A stretch of 9,633 bases of DNA, taken from assembly GCA_035302345.1 (NCBI GenBank), contig DATGSS010000016.1:1-9633 (forward strand), given 5' to 3'. The notes under the pieces are model-generated. The model saw nothing but the letters and a program-made list of their open reading frames with translations, was not told the DNA's origin and ran no database searches. The position numbers and the translations under genes are program-made. Positions 1 to 5,912 of this stretch are shown one piece after another. Within the stretch, counting starts at the first letter, position 1. Each line of letters starts with the position of its first letter. Source of the stretch: Paenalcaligenes sp035302345. Lineage in GTDB: Bacteria > Pseudomonadota > Gammaproteobacteria > Burkholderiales > Burkholderiaceae_B.

Positions 1-59
1 TTTTTTATGGTTCGATGCTAAAATCCCTCATTGCAAAAAACAATATCTACTTTGTAGCA

Positions 60-731
60 ATGACCCAAACCAAAAGTCGCATCCGCAGTTACGTCACCCA
101 GCGTGCACATATTACTCCAGGGCAAGCTCGTGCCATAGAAACGCTCAAACCGATATGGGGGATCCCATATCAAGATCAACCTCTTGATCTGGCTGCAGTC
201 TTTGGACGACAGGCACCCACCTCTATTGAAATCGGCTCGGGCATGGGCGAAGCCACTGCTGAAATCGCCCTACAACGCCCCGCAGAAAACTTTATCGCCA
301 TCGAGGTATTTGACGCCGGAGTTGGCGCCCTACTGCGCCGCATCGAAGAACAGAACTGTCATAATCTACGTGTTATTCAACACGATGCCGTTGAAGTGCT
401 CCAACACATGATAGCGCCGCAAAGCCTGACAGAAATCCGCGTCTTCTTTCCTGACCCTTGGCCTAAGAAAAGACATCACAAACGCCGCATCATCCAGCCT
501 GCGTTTGTCTCCGTGTTGAGCTCACGGCTAGCCTCTGGAGGACAAATCCATTGTGCAACAGACTGGGAGGACTACGCCTGGCAAATGCTAGAAGTCCTCA
601 GTGCCGAACCCAGCTTGCGGAATCAATACACAGATTTTGCCCCACGGGGTGAACGCCCTATGACCAAATTTGAACGACGCGGCCTGCGCTTGGGCCATGG
701 TATCTGGGACCTCGTTTTCAAAAAAAGATAA
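60..731 (+). CDS. trmB: tRNA (guanine-N7-)-methyltransferase TrmB
   Basis: TrmB uses S-adenosylmethionine to methylate N7 of guanine 46 in the variable loop of tRNAs. Seen here: an N-terminal RIRSYV motif, the SAM-binding IEIGSGMGEAT segment, the family motif FFPDPWPKKRHHKRRI, then TDWEDYA and the C-terminal TKFERRGLRLGHGIWDL. Together these identify the family closely. From the ATG at 60 the protein is 223 residues. An in-frame ATG at 15 would add 15 residues (MLKSLIAKNNIYFVA). Neither start has a clear Shine-Dalgarno. I prefer position 60 because the protein then begins shortly before RIRSYV, but position 15 is possible and would fit the E. coli protein, which has about 17 residues ahead of this motif. 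The downstream neighbour thiS is on the same strand after a 156-bp gap in which I see no TPP riboswitch. Confidence 0.95.
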   Translation: MTQTKSRIRSYVTQRAHITPGQARAIETLKPIWGIPYQDQPLDLAAVFGRQAPTSIEIGSGMGEATAEIALQRPAENFIAIEVFDAGVGALLRRIEEQNCHNLRVIQHDAVEVLQHMIAPQSLTEIRVFFPDPWPKKRHHKRRIIQPAFVSVLSSRLASGGQIHCATDWEDYAWQMLEVLSAEPSLRNQYTDFAPRGERPMTKFERRGLRLGHGIWDLVFKKR

Positions 732-887
732 ACATAGATAGCGCTCCCTCTTAACGCTTTAAACCATGTCTCAAGCAAAATGATGAGAATGAAGTAAAAT
801 TGATGAAAACCCTCGCTCAATGTGGACACACACCATGGGCAGGCAGACATTCATCATGCTAAGCACTAATCCCAATTGGTAGAGAGA

Positions 888-1094
888 ATGAAACAAATAG
901 ATGTCATCATCAATGGCGAAACACGCCAGATAAAACCGCAAACACTACGCGCCCTACTCGAAACGCTGGATTTTGCTGACAAGCGGGTAGCGGTTGAATT
1001 AAACGGGGAAATCATCCCTAAAAGCGCGCACGCAGACACAACAATCCGAGCCCAAGACCGTATCGAAATCGTCGTCGCAGTCGGTGGTGGATAA
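888..1094 (+). CDS. thiS: Sulfur carrier protein ThiS (orphan)
   Basis: ThiS is a small ubiquitin-fold protein. Its C-terminal glycine is adenylylated by ThiF and converted to a thiocarboxylate, which gives sulfur to ThiG when the thiazole ring of thiamine is made. The 68-residue product has the family features: a beta-strand start (MKQIDVIINGE), a central VAVELNGEIIPKS segment, the RAQDRIEIVVAV strand and a terminal Gly-Gly-Gly. The ATG at 888 gives the normal family length and follows a purine-rich GGTAGAGAG. An in-frame TTG at 876 would add four residues and has no ribosome binding site. Unusually, no thiG follows: the gene ends in a hairpin and faces ffh head-on. The function is therefore inferred from sequence only. 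A different ubiquitin-like sulfur carrier is less likely given the close ThiS pattern. Confidence 0.9.
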   Translation: MKQIDVIINGETRQIKPQTLRALLETLDFADKRVAVELNGEIIPKSAHADTTIRAQDRIEIVVAVGGG

Positions 1095-1142
1095 TCAAAA
1101 AACAGATCCTGCAGAGCAGCAAAACAGCAGCCCCGAAACAAG

Positions 1143-1174
1143 AAAGTCCCGGAACAACGTTTTCTCGGGACTTT
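1143..1174. terminator. Hairpin terminator between convergent thiS and ffh
   Basis: The arms at 1143-1151 (AAAGTCCCG) and 1166-1174 (CGGGACTTT) pair perfectly over 9 bp around a 14-base loop. A few more inner pairs are possible if T1165 bulges. The hairpin lies between the stop codons of thiS and ffh. In the minus-strand sense it is followed by the T-rich CTTGTTT, so it is best as the ffh terminator. In the plus sense it ends in only three T residues before GC-containing sequence, so it may stop thiS transcription less efficiently. Confidence 0.75.
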
Positions 1175-1208
1175 GCTCGTTAGTACTGGCAGGGCAACGC
1201 CCCAACAA

Positions 1209-2723
1209 TTAGCGACGACGACGTTTGCGGCGCGTATTTCGACGGCGTCCACCCCCCCCACCTGGCATGCCACCCCCTGGCATTCCAGGCATACCGGGCA
1301 TTCCGCCGCCACCGCCCCCTAACAAACCACCTAGCCCACCCCCCATGCCACCACCCAAGGCACGCATCATGCGAGCCATGCCACCGCCTTTCATCTTTTT
1401 CATCATGCCTTGCATTTGTTCAAATTGCTTGAGCATGCGATTGACTTCTTGGACTTGTACCCCAGCCCCAGCTGCAATGCGGCGCTTTCTAGAAGCACGC
1501 AGTATTTGGGGTCTGCTGCGTTCTTCTGGAGTCATGGAATGAATGATGCCTTCGGTGCGGCGCAGTTGTTTTTCTGCTTCACCCCCCTGTATCTGGCCGG
1601 CCATTTGAGAAAGTTCGCCGGGCAGCTTTTTGAGCAAAGAGCCCATGTCGCCCATTTTTTTGACCTGCTGCAGCTGCTCTAAAAAATCGTTTAGGTCAAA
1701 GCTTTTGCCCGATTTAATGCGCTCGGCCATTTTTTCTGCTTCGGCGACGTCAATATTGCGCTGAGCTTGTTCAACCAGGCTAACGACATCACCCATGCCC
1801 AGAACGCGTTGCGCCATTCTTTCAGGATGGAAGGGTTCCAAACCATCCATTTTTTCGGAGACCCCGATGAATTTTAACGGCTTGCCTGTGACATGACGTA
1901 CAGACAGCGCGGCACCCCCACGAGCATCACCATCAAGCTTGGTCAGCACCACCCCAGTCAAGGGTAGTGCTTCACCAAAGGCTTGGGCGACGTTGACTGC
2001 GTCCTGACCTTGCATGGCGTCGACGACAAACAAGGTTTCAACGGGCGTGAGCGTTTTGTGCAAGGCTTGGATTTCTTGCATCATTGCTTCGTCAACCCCC
2101 AGACGACCCGCCGTATCAACAATCAATACATCATAATGGTGACGTCGCGCGTGCTCTAAGGCGCGCTCTGCGATGGCGACTGGCTTTTCTGTGCTTTGGG
2201 TAGGTAAGAAATCCACGCCTACTTGTTGGGCGACTGTTTCTAGCTGGTCAATGGCTGCCGGTCGATAGACGTCAGCACTGACCACCAAAACTTTTTTATT
2301 GCCACTTTTGCGGCCTTTATGCGTATGTTCTCCGGCCTGGAGCCAGCGGGAAAGCTTACCTACTGTGGTAGTTTTACCGGCCCCTTGGAGACCTGCCATT
2401 AAAATAACAGCGGGAGGCTGCGTCGCCAATGAGAGCTCGATTTCCTCGAGAGGTTGATCACCCCCCATCAAACGGGTGAGCTCTTCGTGCACGACGCCGA
2501 CTAGAGCTTGTCCAGGGTTCAATGAATCGACAACCTCGGTACCCAAGGCTTTGGTCCGCACTTCTGATATGAACTCGCGCACTACGGGCAATGCCACGTC
2601 CGCCTCGAGCAAAGCCATACGTACCTCGCGGAGCATCTCCTGAGTGTTGGCTTCTGTCAATCGGGCTTGACCGCGCATTGTTTTCACAATACGCGACATG
2701 CGTTGTGTTAGATTTTCGAACAT
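1209..2723 (-). CDS. ffh: Signal recognition particle GTPase Ffh with Gly/Arg-rich tail
   Basis: Ffh binds signal sequences of nascent inner-membrane proteins and, with 4.5S RNA and FtsY, brings the ribosome to the Sec translocon. The N domain is at about residues 1-100. The GTPase domain holds G1 GLQGAGKT (111-118), DVYRPAA (151-157), DTAGR (203-207), TKLD (261-264) and a closing GVSEK (287-291). The M domain carries the RNA-binding SRKRRIAAGAG (411-421) and Met-rich helices (434-458). The protein is 504 residues, about 50 longer than E. coli Ffh. The extra length is a Gly/Met/Pro low-complexity stretch (about 447-492) and a strongly basic end, RRRNTRRKRRRR. A short polar insertion (about 130-144) lies between G1 and DVYRPAA. 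The ATG at 2723 starts at the conserved MFENLTQRM, with no strong Shine-Dalgarno. The gene is divergent from ypjD, as in E. coli. Confidence 0.97.
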   Translation of the reverse strand: MFENLTQRMSRIVKTMRGQARLTEANTQEMLREVRMALLEADVALPVVREFISEVRTKALGTEVVDSLNPGQALVGVVHEELTRLMGGDQPLEEIELSLATQPPAVILMAGLQGAGKTTTVGKLSRWLQAGEHTHKGRKSGNKKVLVVSADVYRPAAIDQLETVAQQVGVDFLPTQSTEKPVAIAERALEHARRHHYDVLIVDTAGRLGVDEAMMQEIQALHKTLTPVETLFVVDAMQGQDAVNVAQAFGEALPLTGVVLTKLDGDARGGAALSVRHVTGKPLKFIGVSEKMDGLEPFHPERMAQRVLGMGDVVSLVEQAQRNIDVAEAEKMAERIKSGKSFDLNDFLEQLQQVKKMGDMGSLLKKLPGELSQMAGQIQGGEAEKQLRRTEGIIHSMTPEERSRPQILRASRKRRIAAGAGVQVQEVNRMLKQFEQMQGMMKKMKGGGMARMMRALGGGMGGGLGGLLGGGGGGMPGMPGMPGGGMPGGGGGRRRNTRRKRRRR

Positions 2724-2786
2724 ATAATGTGTTTCGCTTAAAGTATAATTTTAAAAAGGCATGCTGGCTTAACCTTTTGCCAGTTT
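2724..2786. promoter_or_regulatory. AT-rich divergent promoter region of ffh and ypjD
   Basis: This 63-bp AT-rich gap separates two divergent genes, so promoters for both should lie in or near it. On the minus strand a TATACT hexamer (about 2741-2746) is a possible -10 for ffh. On the plus strand TATAAT-like hexamers occur at about 2723-2728 and 2743-2748. I could not find a convincing -35 at 16-18 bp for any of them, so the assignment rests mainly on the gene layout and base composition. Confidence 0.4.
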
Positions 2787-3677
2787 ATGCACTATGATTA
2801 TCTTTTTGACTACCCAATATTAATGCCGTTATATATTTTATTTTATCTGCTTGCCGCAGCAACCTACACAGGCTTGGCTGCCTGGATGTGGCGTTTGCTC
2901 GTACAACACCAGGGTCCTATTGGCCAACTATCTGCTGGCTTTAAAGGCGCTTTGCTGGTAGCCCTTATTTTACATGGGCTTGCCCTAGGACAAAGCATCC
3001 TGCTACCACAGGGGTTGTTTTTGGGTTGGGCTGTCGGGCTGTCCACCGCTATTTGGCTAGCCATGGTGGTCTTTTGGATCGAGAGTTTTTTCCTCTCGCT
3101 CAATAGCTATTTATTGGCACTATTGCCATTGTCAGCGGTTGCGTGTTTATTTAGCCTGTTTTTCCCACAGGGCAGCTATGTCGTCGCGGCACACAACGAT
3201 TGGGTTCAGGGGCACCTGATTATCGCACTGATTTCCTATGGTTTAATGGCTGTAGCAGCTGTTTATGCGCTATTGGTGCTGTTTTTTGAACGCTACCTGC
3301 ATCAACCAGCCACCGAACAACGTAAACGTCCTGTACTGTATTTAGCCCTAGAGAGCATGCCACCATTACTCACCCAGGAAAAGCTGCTGTTTCATTTTAT
3401 TCGCTTTGGCTTTGCGGCTTTGACCTTGGCGATGGTTAGCGGCTCTTTTGTGTCCGCTATGCTGACGCAGCAGTGGTTTCCATTAGACCATAAAACTGTG
3501 TTTACTGTCCTGTCCTGGCTTACCTTTGGTGCTCTTTTAGTCGGGCGTCGCCTTTACGGCTGGCGAGGTCGGGCAGCTGTGCGCGCTACTTTATTAGGAT
3601 TTATTTTGTTGCTGCTGGCTTATTCAGGCAGTCATTTTGTGCTGGATGTTCTTTTAAAGCGAGGTTCAATTGGGTAA
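2787..3677 (+). CDS. ypjD: CcsA/YpjD-family inner-membrane protein
   Basis: The 296-residue protein has about eight hydrophobic segments, near residues 12-33, 50-72, 78-102, 105-126, 139-168, 203-226, 237-255 and 267-290. It therefore sits in the inner membrane. The pattern fits the cytochrome c assembly (CcsA-like) family in its YpjD branch: MPPLLTQEKLLFHFIRFGFAALT, then HKTVFTVLSWLTFGALLVGRR, YGWRGR and a final LAYSGSHFVLDVLL. Histidines at 63, 143 and 235 are candidate haem ligands, but the periplasmic WWD haem-handling motif is not evident, so a cytochrome c assembly role should not be assumed. In E. coli, too, ypjD is divergent from ffh, which supports the name. The ATG at 2787 has only a poor ribosome binding site. 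The stop overlaps the start of the next gene, which suggests translational coupling. Confidence 0.88.
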   Translation: MHYDYLFDYPILMPLYILFYLLAAATYTGLAAWMWRLLVQHQGPIGQLSAGFKGALLVALILHGLALGQSILLPQGLFLGWAVGLSTAIWLAMVVFWIESFFLSLNSYLLALLPLSAVACLFSLFFPQGSYVVAAHNDWVQGHLIIALISYGLMAVAAVYALLVLFFERYLHQPATEQRKRPVLYLALESMPPLLTQEKLLFHFIRFGFAALTLAMVSGSFVSAMLTQQWFPLDHKTVFTVLSWLTFGALLVGRRLYGWRGRAAVRATLLGFILLLLAYSGSHFVLDVLLKRGSIG

Positions 3678-3915
3678 GTTATTTTTCTGGATCGGAGTCG
3701 TTGTAGTGCTGATGATAGTCTTGCGCATCATCTCTTACAGCAAACACCGTCAACGGGTCCAACAATCGCGCAACAATCTAAGTCTAGCGCGCGGCAAAGA
3801 GCCAATGGTGCGCTGCGCGCATTGTGGTATCTATCTGCCACGGTCAGAGGCATTAATGAGCAATCAGCACACTTGGTGCAGTTTAGAGCACGCCAAACTG
3901 GGAGTCCGTCACTAA
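3670..3915 (+). CDS. PP0621-family short membrane-anchored CxxC protein
   Basis: This is an 81-residue protein with one N-terminal membrane helix (about residues 4-22), a basic linker (25-42), and a short C-terminal module starting MVRCAHCGIYLPRSEAL and ending TWCSLEHAKLG. Cys49 and Cys52, with Cys70 and His67 or His74, make a plausible zinc-ribbon-like metal site. The module should face the cytoplasm or periplasm depending on topology; the basic residues after the helix favour a cytoplasmic tail. It matches the PP0621-type family of uncharacterised proteobacterial proteins. The start is a TTG at 3670, eight bases inside the end of ypjD, preceded by GCGAGG at 3659-3664 as ribosome binding site. 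Coupled translation with ypjD is likely. The function is unknown. Confidence 0.85.
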   Translation: MGKLFFWIGVVVVLMIVLRIISYSKHRQRVQQSRNNLSLARGKEPMVRCAHCGIYLPRSEALMSNQHTWCSLEHAKLGVRH

Positions 3916-3929
3916 CCTATGCGTCCACT

Positions 3930-5033
3930 TTATTCAGTGGATAGCAAGCGCTCTGCTGTGATATCTGTAATCTGCGCGCAGCCTGCCAGTGCCATGGTGA
4001 CCTCTAACTCTGTACGCATCATGTGCAATACATGAGAGACCCCGGCCGCCCCTGCGACTGTCAAGCCCATAACATAAGGTCGGCCAATAGCCACGGCCTG
4101 TGCGCCTTGGGCCAATGCAATAAAAATATCGCTGCCACATCGCACCCCACCATCCAGCACCACCGGGACCCGCCCCCGTACCGCACTAGCGACAGCTGGC
4201 AAACAACGTAAAGGCGCTGGAAACGCATCCAACTGGCGGGCACCGTGATTCGAGACCATGATTCCTGCTGCGCCCACTTCTACTGCTAATCGAGCATCAT
4301 CTGGATGCAAAACCCCCTTCAGCCAAACAGGCAATGGACAAGCCTCGATAAAAGCTTGCACTTGAGGCCACCTGGGCGCGCCATGCATCAAGCCGGTACC
4401 AAAAACAGGGCTTTGCCCTGCCGCGGCCAGGTGCTGTGCAGGAGTTTCAAAATCATTTAACAAAGGGGTTTGTAAATGAGGTGGGCGGGTTTGCCCCGCA
4501 CGCTGTTCACGATATCGCATCCCCTGAATGGGCGCATCCAGCGTGAGTACGATTGCACTCACTTGAGCATGCTGGCAACGCTCCCATAGAGCTTCTGTAG
4601 CTGCCCAATCATCATGCCAATACCATTGCAACCATAATTCTGCCTGGGGTGCCGCAGCGCGAATGGCCTCGAGGCTCGTCGTGGACTGCATGCTAACCAT
4701 AAAAGGAGTATTCATAGCCGCAGCAGCCTGTGCTGTGGCCTGTTCGCCATCTGGGTGCGCCCAGCGTTGCCAAGCCACGGGCGCTAAAAATAAAGGATAA
4801 GCATAGCTTCGCTCGTTAAACTGGATATGGGTGCTGCCCGCTGTCAAATCCTGTAGCACACGAGGGATAATTTCATAATGGACAAAAGCTTGTTGGTTTT
4901 TTTTCAGCCCTCGTTCTTTCTCGGCACCACCACTAAAATAGGCCCATGCAGCTTCGTCAAGCTGCGCTTGAGCGTAGGGCCAATAATCCGTCACTGTCAC
5001 GACATCAGCAGGAATTTCACCCGTACCCGACAT
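3930..5033 (-). CDS. FMN-dependent alpha-hydroxy-acid oxidase/dehydrogenase
   Basis: This belongs to the glycolate oxidase / lactate dehydrogenase (LldD) / lactate oxidase family, FMN-bound TIM barrels that oxidise 2-hydroxy acids to 2-oxo acids. From the ATG at 5033 it is 367 residues. By comparison with glycolate oxidase the catalytic set is intact, at residues 32 (Tyr of AYFSGGA), 138 (Tyr of LQWYW), 166 (Asp of LTLDAP), 239 (Lys of WLKGV), 263 and 266 (His and Arg of SNHGARQLD). The phosphate-binding end (LDGGVRCGSD, AIGRPYVMG) is also present. I chose 5033 because a good AGGAGAG lies just upstream at 5038-5044; a TTG six codons further up (5051) would place that site inside the gene. No hydrophobic insertion is visible, so it is probably soluble, unlike membrane LldD. 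The substrate cannot be told from sequence. It follows piuC by 60 bp on the same strand. A TATAAT at 5083-5088 lacks a clear -35 partner. Confidence 0.9.
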   Translation of the reverse strand: MSGTGEIPADVVTVTDYWPYAQAQLDEAAWAYFSGGAEKERGLKKNQQAFVHYEIIPRVLQDLTAGSTHIQFNERSYAYPLFLAPVAWQRWAHPDGEQATAQAAAAMNTPFMVSMQSTTSLEAIRAAAPQAELWLQWYWHDDWAATEALWERCQHAQVSAIVLTLDAPIQGMRYREQRAGQTRPPHLQTPLLNDFETPAQHLAAAGQSPVFGTGLMHGAPRWPQVQAFIEACPLPVWLKGVLHPDDARLAVEVGAAGIMVSNHGARQLDAFPAPLRCLPAVASAVRGRVPVVLDGGVRCGSDIFIALAQGAQAVAIGRPYVMGLTVAGAAGVSHVLHMMRTELEVTMALAGCAQITDITAERLLSTE

Positions 5034-5093
5034 TTGACTCTCCTGGGGCAAAGTTCACATTTCGCCCTCTATTGAATAAAAAATTATAACTTT

Positions 5094-5774
5094 TTAGACC
5101 TCGGCCCACTCGCGAATCAAGTTGTGGTAGACCCCAGTCAAACGTGCCAATTCAGAACTATCAGTTTGTTGGTGTGCCAATCTTTGAATGGATTGATCCA
5201 ATTCCCAAAGCAAAGCACGTCGATGGGCCTCTCGGACCATGCTCTGAGTCCAGAAAAATGAACCCAGACGCATCCCCTCGGTCACAGGGTTTACGCGGTG
5301 CAGGCTGGTGCCTGGATACACCACCAAATCGCCAGCATTTTGTTTGATATGTTGTGTGCCGTAAGTGTCCTCGATGACCAATTCTCCGCCCTCGTACTCA
5401 TCGGGGGGGCTTAAGAATAAAGTCGAAGAAACATCACTACGTATGCGTTCTTGCGTGCCAGGCACATTGAATATAGCGTTATCAATGTGATTACCGTAAG
5501 TCTGTCCGCCTTCGTAGCGATTAAAACGTGGCGGCAGCATTTTTGCAGGCAATGCGGCAGCAATAAATTGCGGATGACTTGCCAGCCGCTGCATGATAAG
5601 TGCTCCAATCTCTTTGGCTACCGGGCTATCTAGCGGCAACTGCTGGTTTTTCTTGACGTCGGCCGCCACATACCCTGCGGTGTTAAGACCGTCCTCCCAT
5701 TGCGCTGACAGCAAAGCCATCCGACATTGTTTGACCTCATCAGGACTGAGTATTTCAGGAATCACGATTAGCAT
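5094..5774 (-). CDS. piuC: PiuC/YbiX-type Fe(II)/2-oxoglutarate-dependent dioxygenase
   Basis: This is a PKHD-type hydroxylase of 226 residues, the normal family length. The double-stranded beta-helix core shows the iron triad His96 and Asp98 (in GGQTYGNHIDNA) and His159 (in YPGTSLHRV), with Arg169 (GMRLGSFFW) as the expected 2-oxoglutarate ligand. The C-terminal helical part (SMVREAHRRALLWELDQSIQRL) is also typical. Members usually sit beside TonB-dependent siderophore receptors (fiu-ybiX in E. coli, piuA-piuC in Pseudomonas), and here it follows a Fiu-like receptor by 138 bp. That suggests a role in siderophore use or iron-limited growth, but the true substrate of the family is not established. 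A good ribosome binding site (GGAGAGG) lies just before the ATG. No separate Fur box was seen upstream, so it may be read through from the receptor gene or from its own weak promoter (a TATAAA is present, with no good -35). Confidence 0.93.
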   Translation of the reverse strand: MLIVIPEILSPDEVKQCRMALLSAQWEDGLNTAGYVAADVKKNQQLPLDSPVAKEIGALIMQRLASHPQFIAAALPAKMLPPRFNRYEGGQTYGNHIDNAIFNVPGTQERIRSDVSSTLFLSPPDEYEGGELVIEDTYGTQHIKQNAGDLVVYPGTSLHRVNPVTEGMRLGSFFWTQSMVREAHRRALLWELDQSIQRLAHQQTDSSELARLTGVYHNLIREWAEV

Positions 5775-5831
5775 GGCCTCTCCAATGCGAAAAATTTATA
5801 TCCACAAGCATAGCCAAAAAAGCAATGCCCC

Positions 5832-5845
5832 TGCCTGATCAGGCA
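5832..5845. repeat. 14-bp palindrome in the receptor-piuC gap
   Basis: TGCCTGATCAGGCA is a perfect palindrome that could form a 5-bp stem with a GATC loop. On the minus strand a run of six T residues follows about eleven bases later, too far for a classic terminator. It might slow or attenuate transcription between the receptor gene and piuC, or bind a dimeric regulator. It is equally possible that it has no role. Confidence 0.3.
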
Positions 5846-5912
5846 CAAATCCTGTTCAGACAAGGGCAAAGATGGCTGTACTTGAATAAGTGCTCAACAC
5901 CACATAGCGAGA

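Noticed and set aside
1..14. ATG at position 7 near the window start
   Set aside because: That frame stops after four codons; it is not a gene start.
732..887. Possible TPP riboswitch upstream of thiS
   Set aside because: The conserved CTGAGA and ACCC...GAACCTGAT-type segments are absent from the 156-bp gap, and no strong promoter was found there either.
866..1312. Minus-strand ORF of 148 codons over thiS and the ffh end
   Set aside because: It is the shifted frame of the ffh tail and antisense of thiS, with no protein-like pattern. It matters only as the frame reached if the G8 tract lost one base.
1225..1542. Plus-strand ORF of 105 codons with a striking poly-proline start
   Set aside because: It is the exact antisense of the Gly-rich Ffh tail: glycine codons read as proline on the other strand. 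It has no ribosome binding site and ffh is certain.
3924..3941. Hairpin TCCACT/AGTGGA at the convergent gene ends
   Set aside because: The stem is only 6 bp, overlaps the stop codon region of the oxidase gene and has no T tract, so it is too weak to call a terminator.
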